64,000 bases of DNA, from positions 2,046,001 through 2,110,000 of the forward strand of contig BSYQ01000004.1 in NCBI GenBank assembly GCA_030272585.1, written 5' to 3'. This DNA is from Bryopsis sp. KO-2023 (taxonomy: Eukaryota > Chlorophyta > Ulvophyceae > Bryopsidales > Bryopsidaceae). Positions 1 through 9,600 of this stretch are shown here, piece by piece (positions within the stretch are counted from its first letter, which is position 1; each line of letters starts with the position of its first letter). Made by a program: the position numbers and the translations under genes. The notes beneath the pieces were generated by a model that saw only the letters and a program-made list of their open reading frames with translations, was not told where the DNA came from and did not search any database.

Positions 1-1976
1 CGAGAAACTGGACAGAGACCTCTTTGCTGCAGCTGGCTTGGGGGAATCCATCAAAGTCAAGGTTGGGTCTGTTGACTGTTTCTGCGCCGAATTGAAGTCA
101 GACATGAAGCACTGTTTCGTGAAAACAACTGATTCGATATTGAAACAATTGGTTGCACTTTGGCGTTGCAGGAGCTGATTGCAAAGGGGGCCGATGTGCA
201 ATACCGTAGTTCGACAAGGCTTACTCCATTACATGGGGCTGCCATGCTTAATCATCGGGATGTCGTTGAAATTTTACTCGAAGCAGGTGACTGACGGATG
301 GTGGCTCTGCTCGATGCTCTCCCATTGGCTTTTTTTCAAGTTCTCTAGACATGGGGCGCAGATCATCCAATCCACAATGGTTCTTTCAACAATTGCTGTT
401 CCAGGGGCCAGAGTTGATGCACAGACTGTGGAAGGGTTTACTCCATTATATGTGGCTGTTCTCTTCGGCCACTTGGATGTTGTCAAGGTTTTGGTGAAAG
501 CAGGTGATGTGCAACACTGAAGCTGTTTGCATTTGCACCCAATCTATTGTAGAGTTTCTGGATGTGGGTGGTTCACTGCTGCAGCTTTGCTTGTAGAAAA
601 GTTAGATAGAAACAACGTTTGGGACCATGAAAACCACATTGTAACTCTCCAACGGGACTTTTTGCCAGCTCTTTTATTCCCTGCCTCTTTTATTCCCTGC
701 CTCTTTTATTCCCTGCCTATGCACAGGGGGAGGGGGGTTGGCATTGTTATATTAGCACATATCCATCAAACCCAAAATGCATGGAAACGTCAGCCTGCGT
801 CTGCTTTTTTGCTGAAAGACCACAACATAATCCAATAATAGTAAAATATTGAAGGAACACAACAATGTGTTTGATGGTACAGGATTCGTTTAAAACACTC
901 TGGTGTTTTTTGGCATCTGGCATTTCCCTATTCTTCACAGTCATTTTTTCCCCCTGTTATCCTGAGGTTTTCAGTGCACACGCATGAGAAAAGTTGAAAA
1001 ATACTTCAGTCATTTGTATTTAAGTACATCCCCTTCATATATACATACGATATATTGTTTCTTGTACTGTTGCCCTTTCACGGAAATCTATTTTCACTGT
1101 ACTTGCAGAAGATTTGATCGAAACATTGGCGTTTAGTATTTTATGGTGCCGCATCGCCGACAATTTCTATTTCTACGGGGCTTTCTTGAATGGTCCGGAG
1201 TGAAAGCTATTCTGTGATACTTATTTTACTTCTTCTTTCAGGTGCAACTGTGGATTTGAAAGCAAAAAATGAAACCACCCCTTTGTTGATAGCGGTGGCG
1301 GAGCTTCAGTTAGAGGCGGTCGAGTTTCTTCTTGAATCAGGTGCTGTTGGCGTATTTGTATCAAAAAGAATTAGGTCACAAAGAAGGAATCTTAGGAATC
1401 TGTTTACAGTTAAATAGGTCACAAAAGGTTTGGCAAGATCAAGTAACACCAAACGGCTTCAAAAAACAAAACTCTCAGTTTTGCATATCATAACCTTTTC
1501 ACTATCAAAACAGGAACACCCAAAACAAGAAAGGGTACCTTTAGAAACGTACTTAATTTCACTGTCAACACCCTGCTATGCAATAGCACAGCCATTAAAT
1601 GAGTTGTTGTTGGGGGCCGTCAGCAGGTGCGGATGTGAATGCCAAGGACAGTGACGGGTCTGGCCCATTGGTTGCGGCTGCTATTGTTGGAGGACAAAAG
1701 CTGGTGCAGCTGTTTTTGGACAATGGAGCCGAAATGAATGCCCAAGATGACTATGGATTCACTGCTATATTCTTTGCAGCCATTTATGGGAATGACGAAG
1801 CCATTGAAGTTCTGATCGAGGCTGGTGCTAATCCAGACATCAAGAACTCAGCTGGACGAAAGGCTGTAGATGTGATTTGTGGCTGCCTCAGTGCTAAGCC
1901 AGAGGCTCTACAATGTGGAAAGGGGAAATGTGACAAAGGGGGGAAAGAACGTCTGAAGGCACTTCTGGAAGGTTGA
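1..1976 (+). CDS. Ankyrin-repeat protein, 3' part (paralog of the trypsin-ankyrin fusion at 45 kb)
   Basis: The gene is cut by the window start. Exons read 1-61 (partial), 172-286, 405-503, 1242-1340 and 1627-1976 (stop), joined by phase 0 then phase 1 GT-AG introns. The product carries about five ankyrin repeats (motifs such as TPLHGAA, TPLYVAV, TAIFFAA), followed by a conserved tail with VICGCL and a Cys/Lys/Gly-rich end. Exon borders, phases and tail match the gene at 44.9-47.8 kb one for one, but this gene has one more 99-nt ankyrin exon. The paralog has a trypsin-type protease domain upstream of the repeats, so the missing 5' part here probably encodes one too; that is inference. Ankyrin repeats normally bind proteins. 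Intron 3 (504-1241) is long and contains a 16-bp triplicate. The coding call is firm; function is unknown. Confidence 0.85.
671..718. repeat. 16-bp tandem repeat, three exact copies
   Basis: The unit cttttattccctgcct occurs three times without change inside an intron of the ankyrin gene. It is a simple minisatellite and probably length-polymorphic. Confidence 0.95.
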
Positions 1977-2754
1977 CATGTTCACAGATTTCATCAGCCC
2001 ACCAAGCATTGTCCACCAAACGTCGAATGCCCTTGTCGGCTGAGGCTCTACGTATGGTCCTTCAACCCCAGTGATCTGCACCAATTAATTTGCAAAACAA
2101 CTGGATGACATTTTTTGACAACATTTTGTTTAAGAGGTACAGATAGATATTGGAGTTTTTGGGGAGATGTCTGGATCGCTTGCATCAGATGCTGGTGGTA
2201 CCGGACAGGATTAGATCTTTTTGTTTCTTGACCATTTTTTTGCCAGGAAGATTTCATGTGGGTGGAAACATGAGGTTATTTTTAGATTTTTGCGTGTGGC
2301 AGTTTGGTGATGCAATGCATCGCAAGTTATTGCTGAGTTATTATTTTATTGAGCCACCACATGCTCGGCAATCCAACCTTCCTGATTGTTGATTCCTGAT
2401 GCTTCAATCTTGACGAAACGAACAAGGTGCAAATGCAAAAACAGAAAAAAAAAAGCTGAAAAACAAATTTGAAGAAGCTTCAACACATGCACATGCATGC
2501 ATCTATTGTTTGTTCTCTTAAGAAAAAAGGAAAAACAAACCAGCAGCAAGGCCAAGAAGTACATTGAAGTGTTCACAGATGGACAGAGAAAGGGGGTGTC
2601 AAATTACCTTAATCATACCTTAATCGTTTCAGGAGGAGGCTGGGGGTTTGGAAAAGGATCCACTGTTGTTGCCACCACCAAACCAAAGCTTGCTTGGTTT
2701 GAACATTTCTATAAAACCCAATTCTTTGAGCTCAAATAGTGTGCTGAACCCCCC
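1977..2754. other. 3' flank of the ankyrin gene, no gene seen
   Basis: No reading frame here looks coding. The first ~300 bp resemble the DNA just downstream of the paralogous stop codon at 47793-48080: both start with gttgac and both carry a 'ggat...cgcttg' stretch followed by 'tttttgtttcttg'. This supports duplication of a segment that included the 3' UTR. Confidence 0.6.
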
Positions 2755-3290
2755 CCACTTCCCTTTTGCTTTCCTTTGGTGCTCAATTTCCAGATGTTGT
2801 GAAAGACAGGCTGCCCTCAAGAAGAAGATGGAAAAAGTTAAAGAAACCAAAGTTGCCTTATTTTCTGAGCTCCTAGTTTTTGACATCAGGCTCAAAAAAC
2901 AACTCACATTGTTTCTGATTCAAGATTTTTTGACTGGATACATAATTTCCAGTCCTGTATAGAAGGAAAAGAAAATGGAGAAGATCAATTTTTCTGTGGC
3001 TTTTTGTTCCCTACTGCCATTCTGTACAAATCGTAATTGGTAATTATATTTTTTCAGTTGTAAAAGCTAAGCAAAGGAACATCACCTCACAGAAAAAAGG
3101 AAAACCGCTCTCTGCTCTCTGCTCTCTGGAGTCTTCTCCAAAGGACAACTCTTCCACTCTGGCTTTGCACTGATTTTTAGGAAAAGGTGTTCAAGGATCC
3201 CAACACCCTGTTAAGCACCCCTGTCAAAGGATGCCTCTGAAACTTATTTCGAGGCCCCTCTGTTACCTGAATTAACATTAGCGACCCTCT
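2755..3290 (+). repeat. Diverged dispersed repeat, left copy
   Basis: This stretch is homologous in the same orientation to 60525-61036. Shared landmarks in the same order are: tttggtgctca, agaaaccaaagt, ctcctagtttttgacat, aggctcaaaaaacaact, the run ending attcaaga, ctgctctctggag, ttttccaaagga, ccaacaccc, aaaggatgcctctgaaact and cgttacct. Many substitutions and indels separate the copies, so the duplication is old. No coding capacity or terminal repeat was recognised. A (gctctct)n microsatellite lies near 3107-3128. Confidence 0.75.
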
Positions 3291-3942
3291 TCCCTTTTCT
3301 CCGCTTCAGATTTTGAACCGAGCAAACGAGGCTCAAAGAACTCGACAGTTTTTCAAAGTAAAAAAAAACATAAAAGGCGAAAAAGATGCACGTAAAAAAA
3401 ACAATTCGTTCCAAAAACCAAGGAAATATTACACGCAAAAGGAAAGTTTTTCACGAAAAGAAACAAAAGAAGAAAGGAAACGAAAAAAAACGAAAACAAG
3501 TTCGTAAATTATCCCGGGGTGGGTTCGAACCACCACACCACAAGGGTGCCCCTCCGAAGGGCCGAAACGTTTGGAAGGACCCCGCTTTTCCTATCCCCAA
3601 TCGTTGATCATTCACCCGGAAATTTTTTCGGGATTTACGGCCTCTCGCCTTTTTCCAAAGGGGTCACTATGGCCGCCGGAGCGGGAGTGCAAGGTACTCG
3701 AGGGGTCGGTCCTTGTAACTTGCCGGGTTCGAACTCCCGTCGACTCTTTACACCCAGAAAGAGGAGCGAACAACGTAGCGCAAGGACCTCGCGAGATCGA
3801 TTCAAGCGCTCGTATCGGAAAGTTGATTGACCATGATTAGTGAGAACGGGTGGCTTGATTGGTAAGATATTAGGGATGTTCAGCAATTCGACGATAGCAC
3901 TATTTCGACGTTATTACTAAGCGAAATAGCGTGTTTTGCTAT

Positions 3943-4197
3943 TGTACAGTTGCACTCATGTTTTCCCAATCCTTGCGTGAAACGAGCTGTGGATCGTTTG
4001 AGTCTTTTACACTGTTAGTTTGTTCCGAGTTCCCTTCCGATAAATACCTTCCCCAGTTTCTGTCAAGCGTCGTTTCACATCCATTCCAGTAACCTAACTT
4101 CCTCACATCGATCTAACCCTTCCCTCCTCTCGATCGTCTAACTTCCTCACAACAATCTAATTCCGATAATCAGACTGTAATCAGACTGTGTGGAACA
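3943..4197 (-). repeat. LTR (downstream copy)
   Basis: 255-bp long terminal repeat, identical by eye to 8601-8855. Since the element reads on the minus strand, this is its 3' LTR. It is preceded by the target duplication CTAT at 3939-3942. Confidence 0.95.
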
Positions 4198-4360
4198 TGG
4201 GCCCAACCTCGCCTGATTTCCACTGTGAGAGACTCCGAAAGAAAAAAGGGATGACGAGTCATCACTAAAAAAGAAAAGGCTTTTGAAAATTCGGTTGCGT
4301 GCAACCCTTGGAGGGGACTGTCTGAGAACCCGAAAAAATAAAAAAAATGAGATAGTAGGC

Positions 4361-7300
4361 CTACGTGTTGGGGGGCCAGTCGAAATCGTCAGCCGCATGC
4401 CAAGGTTGACGTCCATGGTAGCGCTGGAGGTGATCTTGGTGGTAGATGCCGCGAGGGCGGCGGCCGGGTCCCGTTCTGGGCGTGAGCTCGGCTGTGCTCC
4501 ACAGGGACCCCGTGAGTTGTTGTACCAATCGAAGGGGGCCCCGCCAGTGGGGCTGGAGCTTGTCTTCTCTCTTCGCTGCTTGGACTGCGTCATAGTGCCA
4601 CACCAGGTCACCTGGGTGGAGTTCTTGGGGGACGACCTTGCGTAGGCTGTTCCTGTAGGCGCGTTGTTTGTTTGCTCGTTCCCGTGCAGTCCATTGTGTG
4701 GCCGCAGAGCTGGTCCAAAGCTGCTGGGGGGAGGCGCCGGTGGTGCTGTTCGGCGTAGTATTGATGGCCCGCACGGCAGCCTCGAGGTGATGGGGCCATT
4801 CGTGGGTGCTGTTGTGCAGAAGTTTTTTGATGCGGTCCTCGAGGGTGCGATGGAAACGCTCCACCAAACCATTGGAATTGTGTTTGTGTGGGGGGGTGTA
4901 AATCAGTTCGACGCCTTTGTCTTTGCTCCAGGTGCGCATGGCGTTCGAACTGTTGTAGCCGGCCCCATCGAGGATGAGGAGCACAGGGTAGCCGTGGTTG
5001 CTGGCCCAGCGATCCAAAGCGGCCATGATGGTGTCCGACGTCACGGTTTTGGAGGCCATGGCCTGGCTGCGTCGAGTGCAACTGTCCACGACGCAGGTGA
5101 TGAATTTCTCGCCAGTGGTAGCTGGCGTGAGGGGCCCTATAACATCCAGATGAAGCACAGTGCCGGGGGAATCACCGTAAGGCAGTTGGCCCCAGGGACG
5201 GCGTTGGGTGAGGGGGCGAAAAATGGCGCAGGTGGGGCAGGTGGCGACGACCTCAGAAATGACGTTTTTGGGGATAGTGTGACCGGCCTGTTGGGCGTGG
5301 AGGTGTGTCTTCTGAACACCCCAGTGCTCCTTGCGGTGGAGGTTCCAGGCCTGTTGGTGGGGTGTGAGGGTGATGGTGGTGTTGACGGTTGGTGGGTCCA
5401 TGGAGGTGGGGCGACTGAGGAGGTCAGCAGCAACGTTAGTGGACCCTGGGAGAAATTCGAACGTTGTGTGGGTTTCGTTACCCAGTATCCAGGCCCAGAG
5501 GCGGCCCACCCTTTTGTCGTTTTTCCCGAGTCCTCCTGTTCGCATCTGCTCGGCGAGGGCCTGATTGTCAGTTCGTAGAGTGGTGGGGGTGTTACCGCGA
5601 TACGCCGCCGTTTTCTGGAGGGCCCATTTGACGGCTTTCAGCTCGCCTAGGAACGACGATGTGGGTTCCGTGAGACGAGTGCTTCCAAAATCGATGAGGT
5701 GGGTTTTGTCTTGAGTGTCGTGGGCGAATAGAATGTAGCCCGCGTGGTCACCGGACCAATCGGTCTCGAGTGTGAAAGTTCGTGCTGTGAGGCCTGGGAG
5801 GGCGAGATCCGTTTGGTGGTCGACGGCGTAGGCGATGAAGGTTTGGAGTTCCTTCTGGACGTCGTTTTTCCATTGTGTGATATCAGGGGCATCGGTGTAT
5901 GCTGCCAGGAGCTTTCTGAGGGTGTCGAGGTGATGTTCCAGCTTGGGGATGGTTTTCCTGCAATATGAGAAAATACCAATGATCCTGGCGAGGTCAGTGG
6001 TGTCGTTGATAGGGCCGAGTTCGGTTAGTTTTTCCTTGAGAAATGGTTTGTGGGACCATTGGCCGTCGTGGAGGTGGTAGCCGAGGAACTCGACTTCCTG
6101 TGCGAGCCAGGTCACTTTTTGGTAGTTTACTTTTAGGCCGTATTCGTGGAGGACCGAAAACACTTCGTGGAGCTTCTTGTGGAGTTCCCCCGCAGTAGGG
6201 GCGCCGAGTAAGATGTCGTCTGCGTATATCACGCAATCCAAGTGTCCGAGTATGCTTGTGATCCTGTCTGAGAAGAGAGTTGGGCTCCAGCACCAGCCTT
6301 GGGGGAGGCGATTCCACTTGTATCGCCGCCCCTGCCACGTAAAGGAGAAGAGGGGCGACAGTTCAGGTGATATCGCGAGCCCAAAGAAAGCGTCCTTGAG
6401 GTCTATTTTTGCATAAACCTTCCACTCGGCCTTGACTTTCCAGATGGTGCGCCATGGGTCGGAGAAAACCATGCCCAACTTTTTGAAATATCCGTTGAGG
6501 CGTCGAAAGTCGTTAGTGAAACGATAAGTGCCGTCTTCCTTGGCGATGGGAAGTAATGGGTTGAAGAACGCTGATTCTGATGAAGGTGAGAGGGAAAGGT
6601 ACCCACGGTCGACATAGAGCTCCAGTTGCTTGGTGACTGCGTTTCTGTCGACGACCTTGTCGACAGAGTATTCCGTTCGTAGTCCTGCATCGCCTGGTTT
6701 CGTCCAATCCATTTCGTCCGGTCGTATTTGGAGCGCCCTCATTTTATCGTTGATAGGGTGCGTGCTGAGGTCGCCGACGTCTGGGAAACGTTCCATGATA
6801 TCAGTAGCAATGGCGTCGCCTGTAAGGTTGGGTGTGTCTGGCAGGGTGACCGCGTGGACTTTGGGGCGGTCGAGGCGGTGGACGACATGGTGCTGGGCGC
6901 CGTGGATGTTGATGAGAGGTGTGGTGGCCGTGAGCTGGTGGACGCGATCCGTCGAGTTCCAGACGTCGACGCGGAAGTGGCCAGCTTTAGTCGTCAATGC
7001 GCCTGTGACGAGTCCAGGTCGGTGTAGTGCAGGCGTGACGGTGGCCTGGCCGGCGACGTCCATTCGATAGGGTAAGTAAAGCCTCGTCCATTTTTTGGGT
7101 TCCAGAATATAGGGTTTGCCTGCTTGAAGCTGAATGCAGGTTTTTTTAGTGGAGAGTCCAGTTCCCTGGTGTACAGGCCAGAGTTGGGTAAGATGGACAG
7201 TGCCTTGTTGAGGTGCAATGGTGGGGTTAGTAGAAGTCACCACATGACATTTGATTGTCGCTCCTGTGGTGGTTTGGCAAATTTCGCCAAGGTTGGCGTT

Positions 7301-8617
7301 CACCGAGAGATTGAGCGCCTTTATCCCATCGATGCCCAGAATTGGAGTGGTCGTCGCATTGGTGACGAGCCATGTGACGAGGCTCGTGGCGTTCGACACT
7401 CCGACAGCGGTAGGCAGAAAAGCTTCCCCACTGACGACACTAGAGGAGCCGTTGAAGCCTTCGATGCGCTGTGGCGTTTGGAGGGTGGAACTGTAGGGGA
7501 TCCCATACCTCTTGGCGATGGAGAGAGGAAGGAGGGACGCCTGAGATCCGGTATCGATCAGGCAGGATTTTAGTTGACAATTGTGGATGGTGATGGGTGT
7601 GTGGAGTAGGGATGGTGGTGGGGAAACTGCTGCGTACTGCGAAGTGCTCTTTACAGTGTTAGTAATTTTGGGTGTTTGCTTTTTCTTCCTACAGTTTTTT
7701 TCCGAGTGGCCCTTCCACCCACAGTAGCCACATTGTTGATCCCTGTCCGCTTGGAGCGCAGCCACCGTGTCCTGAAGCCCTTTAAGCTGTGCCTGGAGTT
7801 CCGTCGTCGGGGTCGTTGAAACGACACTGCTCCACATCCATCGCAAAATCCATTCGCCAGTGGTGGTCGCGAGTGTGACGACCGGCAGCTTCCCCAAAGT
7901 GCGAAGAGACCCCTTGATCGTCTTGATGACACTCGAAAGCTTGAGGTAAGCGAAAGCGAGGACGTTTACCAGAAAGAACGCCAGGAACGCTCCAAAAAGC
8001 TGCGACAGCACATCCAGGCGTGACGAGAACCAATGGCGGGTCCGTTTGGGCATGGCGCCAAAAACGTCGAATGGGTCGTTGAAGAAAGTCCGCACTGCAG
8101 TGGACAGTGAAGAAGTGGCCTGGAAAAAAGCGCTGGTGAAAAGAGTGAGACAGGTATCCCATTTGGCGCATGTTTCTTTCTGTTTTCCTTGTCCTGTAGG
8201 TAGTCGGAAAAAAGAAAACCACCCCGCCGTTTTGATGAGGGGGTCCTTTGCGCGGGGGTTGTCCCATTGGTGTTCCAGCTTGGGTGGAGGTGTAGGGTCG
8301 TCAGGTGGGGGTTGGTCACCGCGTTCGCGGATGTACCAGTGATTAGGGTGTTCGCGTAGTCGTCTCTCATCGCGGAGTTGCTCCGAGAGGGACATAACTT
8401 TTGCTCTGAGCTTCACTTTCTCTTTTTCCAACGCTGCCAATTCCTTGTCTTGAGCTGTCGCAAAAATGCCTCCGTCCACTGTGTGTATGCAGGTGGTCGA
8501 AACGAAAATGGTGAGCCAAGCGAGCAAGAGAGGTGAGAAGTATACTCTTTTTGTCGTTCTGGTAGCGTAGCGCCCAGAAACGTCTTCGGCTCCGAAACCA
8601 TGTACAGTTGCACTCAT
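4361..8617 (-). CDS. Gag-Pol-type polyprotein of the LTR retrotransposon
   Basis: A single open frame of about 1,420 residues. Visible parts in order are: an N-terminal Gag-like region with a hydrophobic segment, a CCHC zinc knuckle (CGYCGWKGHSEKNC), an aspartic protease (IDTGSQASLL), a reverse transcriptase with YADDILLG, an RNase H (LETDWSG) and an integrase whose core has HLDVIG, ILDGAGYN and a Glu in GLVERFHR. The first in-frame ATG (8617) lies in the last bases of the upstream LTR, so the frame crosses the LTR border and primer-binding site. Gag and Pol share one frame, so no frameshift signal is needed. The many plus-strand frames across this interval are antisense shadows. Confidence 0.92.
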   Translation of the reverse strand: MSATVHGFGAEDVSGRYATRTTKRVYFSPLLLAWLTIFVSTTCIHTVDGGIFATAQDKELAALEKEKVKLRAKVMSLSEQLRDERRLREHPNHWYIRERGDQPPPDDPTPPPKLEHQWDNPRAKDPLIKTAGWFSFFRLPTGQGKQKETCAKWDTCLTLFTSAFFQATSSLSTAVRTFFNDPFDVFGAMPKRTRHWFSSRLDVLSQLFGAFLAFFLVNVLAFAYLKLSSVIKTIKGSLRTLGKLPVVTLATTTGEWILRWMWSSVVSTTPTTELQAQLKGLQDTVAALQADRDQQCGYCGWKGHSEKNCRKKKQTPKITNTVKSTSQYAAVSPPPSLLHTPITIHNCQLKSCLIDTGSQASLLPLSIAKRYGIPYSSTLQTPQRIEGFNGSSSVVSGEAFLPTAVGVSNATSLVTWLVTNATTTPILGIDGIKALNLSVNANLGEICQTTTGATIKCHVVTSTNPTIAPQQGTVHLTQLWPVHQGTGLSTKKTCIQLQAGKPYILEPKKWTRLYLPYRMDVAGQATVTPALHRPGLVTGALTTKAGHFRVDVWNSTDRVHQLTATTPLINIHGAQHHVVHRLDRPKVHAVTLPDTPNLTGDAIATDIMERFPDVGDLSTHPINDKMRALQIRPDEMDWTKPGDAGLRTEYSVDKVVDRNAVTKQLELYVDRGYLSLSPSSESAFFNPLLPIAKEDGTYRFTNDFRRLNGYFKKLGMVFSDPWRTIWKVKAEWKVYAKIDLKDAFFGLAISPELSPLFSFTWQGRRYKWNRLPQGWCWSPTLFSDRITSILGHLDCVIYADDILLGAPTAGELHKKLHEVFSVLHEYGLKVNYQKVTWLAQEVEFLGYHLHDGQWSHKPFLKEKLTELGPINDTTDLARIIGIFSYCRKTIPKLEHHLDTLRKLLAAYTDAPDITQWKNDVQKELQTFIAYAVDHQTDLALPGLTARTFTLETDWSGDHAGYILFAHDTQDKTHLIDFGSTRLTEPTSSFLGELKAVKWALQKTAAYRGNTPTTLRTDNQALAEQMRTGGLGKNDKRVGRLWAWILGNETHTTFEFLPGSTNVAADLLSRPTSMDPPTVNTTITLTPHQQAWNLHRKEHWGVQKTHLHAQQAGHTIPKNVISEVVATCPTCAIFRPLTQRRPWGQLPYGDSPGTVLHLDVIGPLTPATTGEKFITCVVDSCTRRSQAMASKTVTSDTIMAALDRWASNHGYPVLLILDGAGYNSSNAMRTWSKDKGVELIYTPPHKHNSNGLVERFHRTLEDRIKKLLHNSTHEWPHHLEAAVRAINTTPNSTTGASPQQLWTSSAATQWTARERANKQRAYRNSLRKVVPQELHPGDLVWHYDAVQAAKREDKLQPHWRGPLRLVQQLTGSLWSTAELTPRTGPGRRPRGIYHQDHLQRYHGRQPWHAADDFDWPPNT

Positions 8618-8855
8618 GTTTTCCCAATCCTTGCGTGAAACGAGCTGTGGATCGTTTGAGTCTTTTACACTGTTAGTTTGTTCCGAGTTCCCTTCCGATA
8701 AATACCTTCCCCAGTTTCTGTCAAGCGTCGTTTCACATCCATTCCAGTAACCTAACTTCCTCACATCGATCTAACCCTTCCCTCCTCTCGATCGTCTAAC
8801 TTCCTCACAACAATCTAATTCCGATAATCAGACTGTAATCAGACTGTGTGGAACA
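8601..8855 (-). repeat. LTR (upstream copy)
   Basis: 255-bp long terminal repeat, identical by eye to 3943-4197. It is the 5' LTR of the minus-strand element and is followed on the plus strand by the target duplication CTAT at 8856-8859. Confidence 0.95.
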
Positions 8856-8999
8856 CTATCGTTTTCGCCCACGACTCGCCCCAACGACGCTATTTCGATT
8901 AGTAATAACGTCGAAATAGTGCTATCGTTGAATTGCTGAACATCCCTATTACTTTTTTCCTCCCGACGTTTTTGGTTTCGTGCGGGATGATGCGATTTC

Positions 9000-9600
9000 T
9001 TTGCGAATGTGGATCATCCGATCATCCGATTTGATCTTGATCCCCAAAATCCAGAATTGAATTTTAGCCCTTATCGACAGCGAATCGCTGCGCGGCGACG
9101 AGAGTCTGTCTTACATTCGTTGCTAATTCGAATAATATTACTAATCACCACAGTTCCACTTTCCAAAAGAGCACAAAGAGAAGAGCTTCAAATACAACCC
9201 ATGAAAAATCTGGCCCTGCCAAAAAACACCACCTCTCTTCTGCAAACAGACTTACAGTCTCATTTCCTAAAATCAGAAAACACCCAATGGCAACTCTCCT
9301 CTCGCTCTTTCTAAAAGTTCAGTCCCTATGTTCCATAAAACCTTTTCACTCCTCTTATCCCTCAAGTCACCCTCACACTGAACAGCTGCCATTCAGTCCA
9401 TTCCTCTTTTTAGGTCCAAAAAGGCTTTGGTGTTTAAGCAACATATGGTTCTGCCTTTTCAAATTTCCAGCAAAAACTGTGTCACCGCACGGCAGATAAG
9501 ATCCCACGTTTTACCAGAATTCTTATATTCCTGAGCATAAAGTCACATAAAACCTGCCTGCCTAACCATCCATCCGACATCGCTTCCTATCAAATTCTAT
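9000..9600. other. 3' flank of the methyltransferase gene, no gene seen
   Basis: This is unique-looking sequence between the end of the dispersed repeat and the stop codon of the minus-strand methyltransferase gene. No coding frame or repeat was recognised; it probably holds the 3' UTR. Confidence 0.5.

Larger units (their letters stand above)
3943..8855 (-). mobile_element. Ty3/gypsy-type LTR retrotransposon, looks whole
   Basis: A 4.9-kb element on the minus strand. Its two 255-bp LTRs (8601-8855 upstream, 3943-4197 downstream) are identical by eye, start TG and end CA, and are flanked by the 4-bp target duplication CTAT (3939-3942 and 8856-8859). Next to the upstream LTR is tggtttcggagcc, which resembles an initiator-tRNA-Met primer-binding site. 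One long open frame encodes, in order, a Gag-like part with a zinc knuckle, protease, reverse transcriptase, RNase H and integrase, which is the Ty3/gypsy order. Identical LTRs and an open frame mean a recent insertion; it looks whole. It sits inside the TIR element at 3873-8946. Confidence 0.93.
3873..8946. mobile_element. Small TIR element (MITE-like), interrupted by an LTR retrotransposon
   Basis: Inverted terminal repeats of about 60 bp lie at 3873-3932 and 8887-8946. They start gggatgttcagcaattc and differ at about two positions. The element is flanked by the 5-bp direct repeat TATTA at 3868-3872 and 8947-8951. The empty site in the other copy of the host repeat reads TGTTA (63607-63611 on the complement). 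Without the LTR element inside it the unit is only about 160 bp with no coding capacity, so it is non-autonomous. The superfamily is not assigned: a 3-bp TTA reading would fit Harbinger, but the longer TATTA repeat fits the empty site better. Confidence 0.8.
3560..8999 (+). repeat. Dispersed repeat with tRNA B-box-like motifs, split by nested insertions
   Basis: The outer parts, about 3560-3872 and 8947-8999, align with the inverted copy at 63549-64000. Shared blocks include aaggtactcg, ttgccgggttcgaactcccg, tctttacacccagaaagagg, attcaagcgctcgtatcgg, gattagtgagaacggg and gcgggatgatgcgatttc. The centre (3873-8946) is a later insertion that is absent from the other copy. Two palindromic 'ggttcgaacc'-type cores (near 3525 and 3730) look like RNA polymerase III B boxes, but I could not fold a tRNA around either. 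The outer ends are not defined because the other copy runs off the window. The class is unknown; a SINE-like or non-autonomous DNA element is possible. Confidence 0.75.

Noticed and set aside
3520-3740. tRNA genes around the ggttcgaacc motifs
   Set aside because: T-arm-like palindromes are present, but I could not pair an acceptor stem or find a fitting D and anticodon arm on either strand.
4664-5578. 304-codon plus-strand frame
   Set aside because: It is the antisense of the integrase region of the LTR element and has no recognisable domain.
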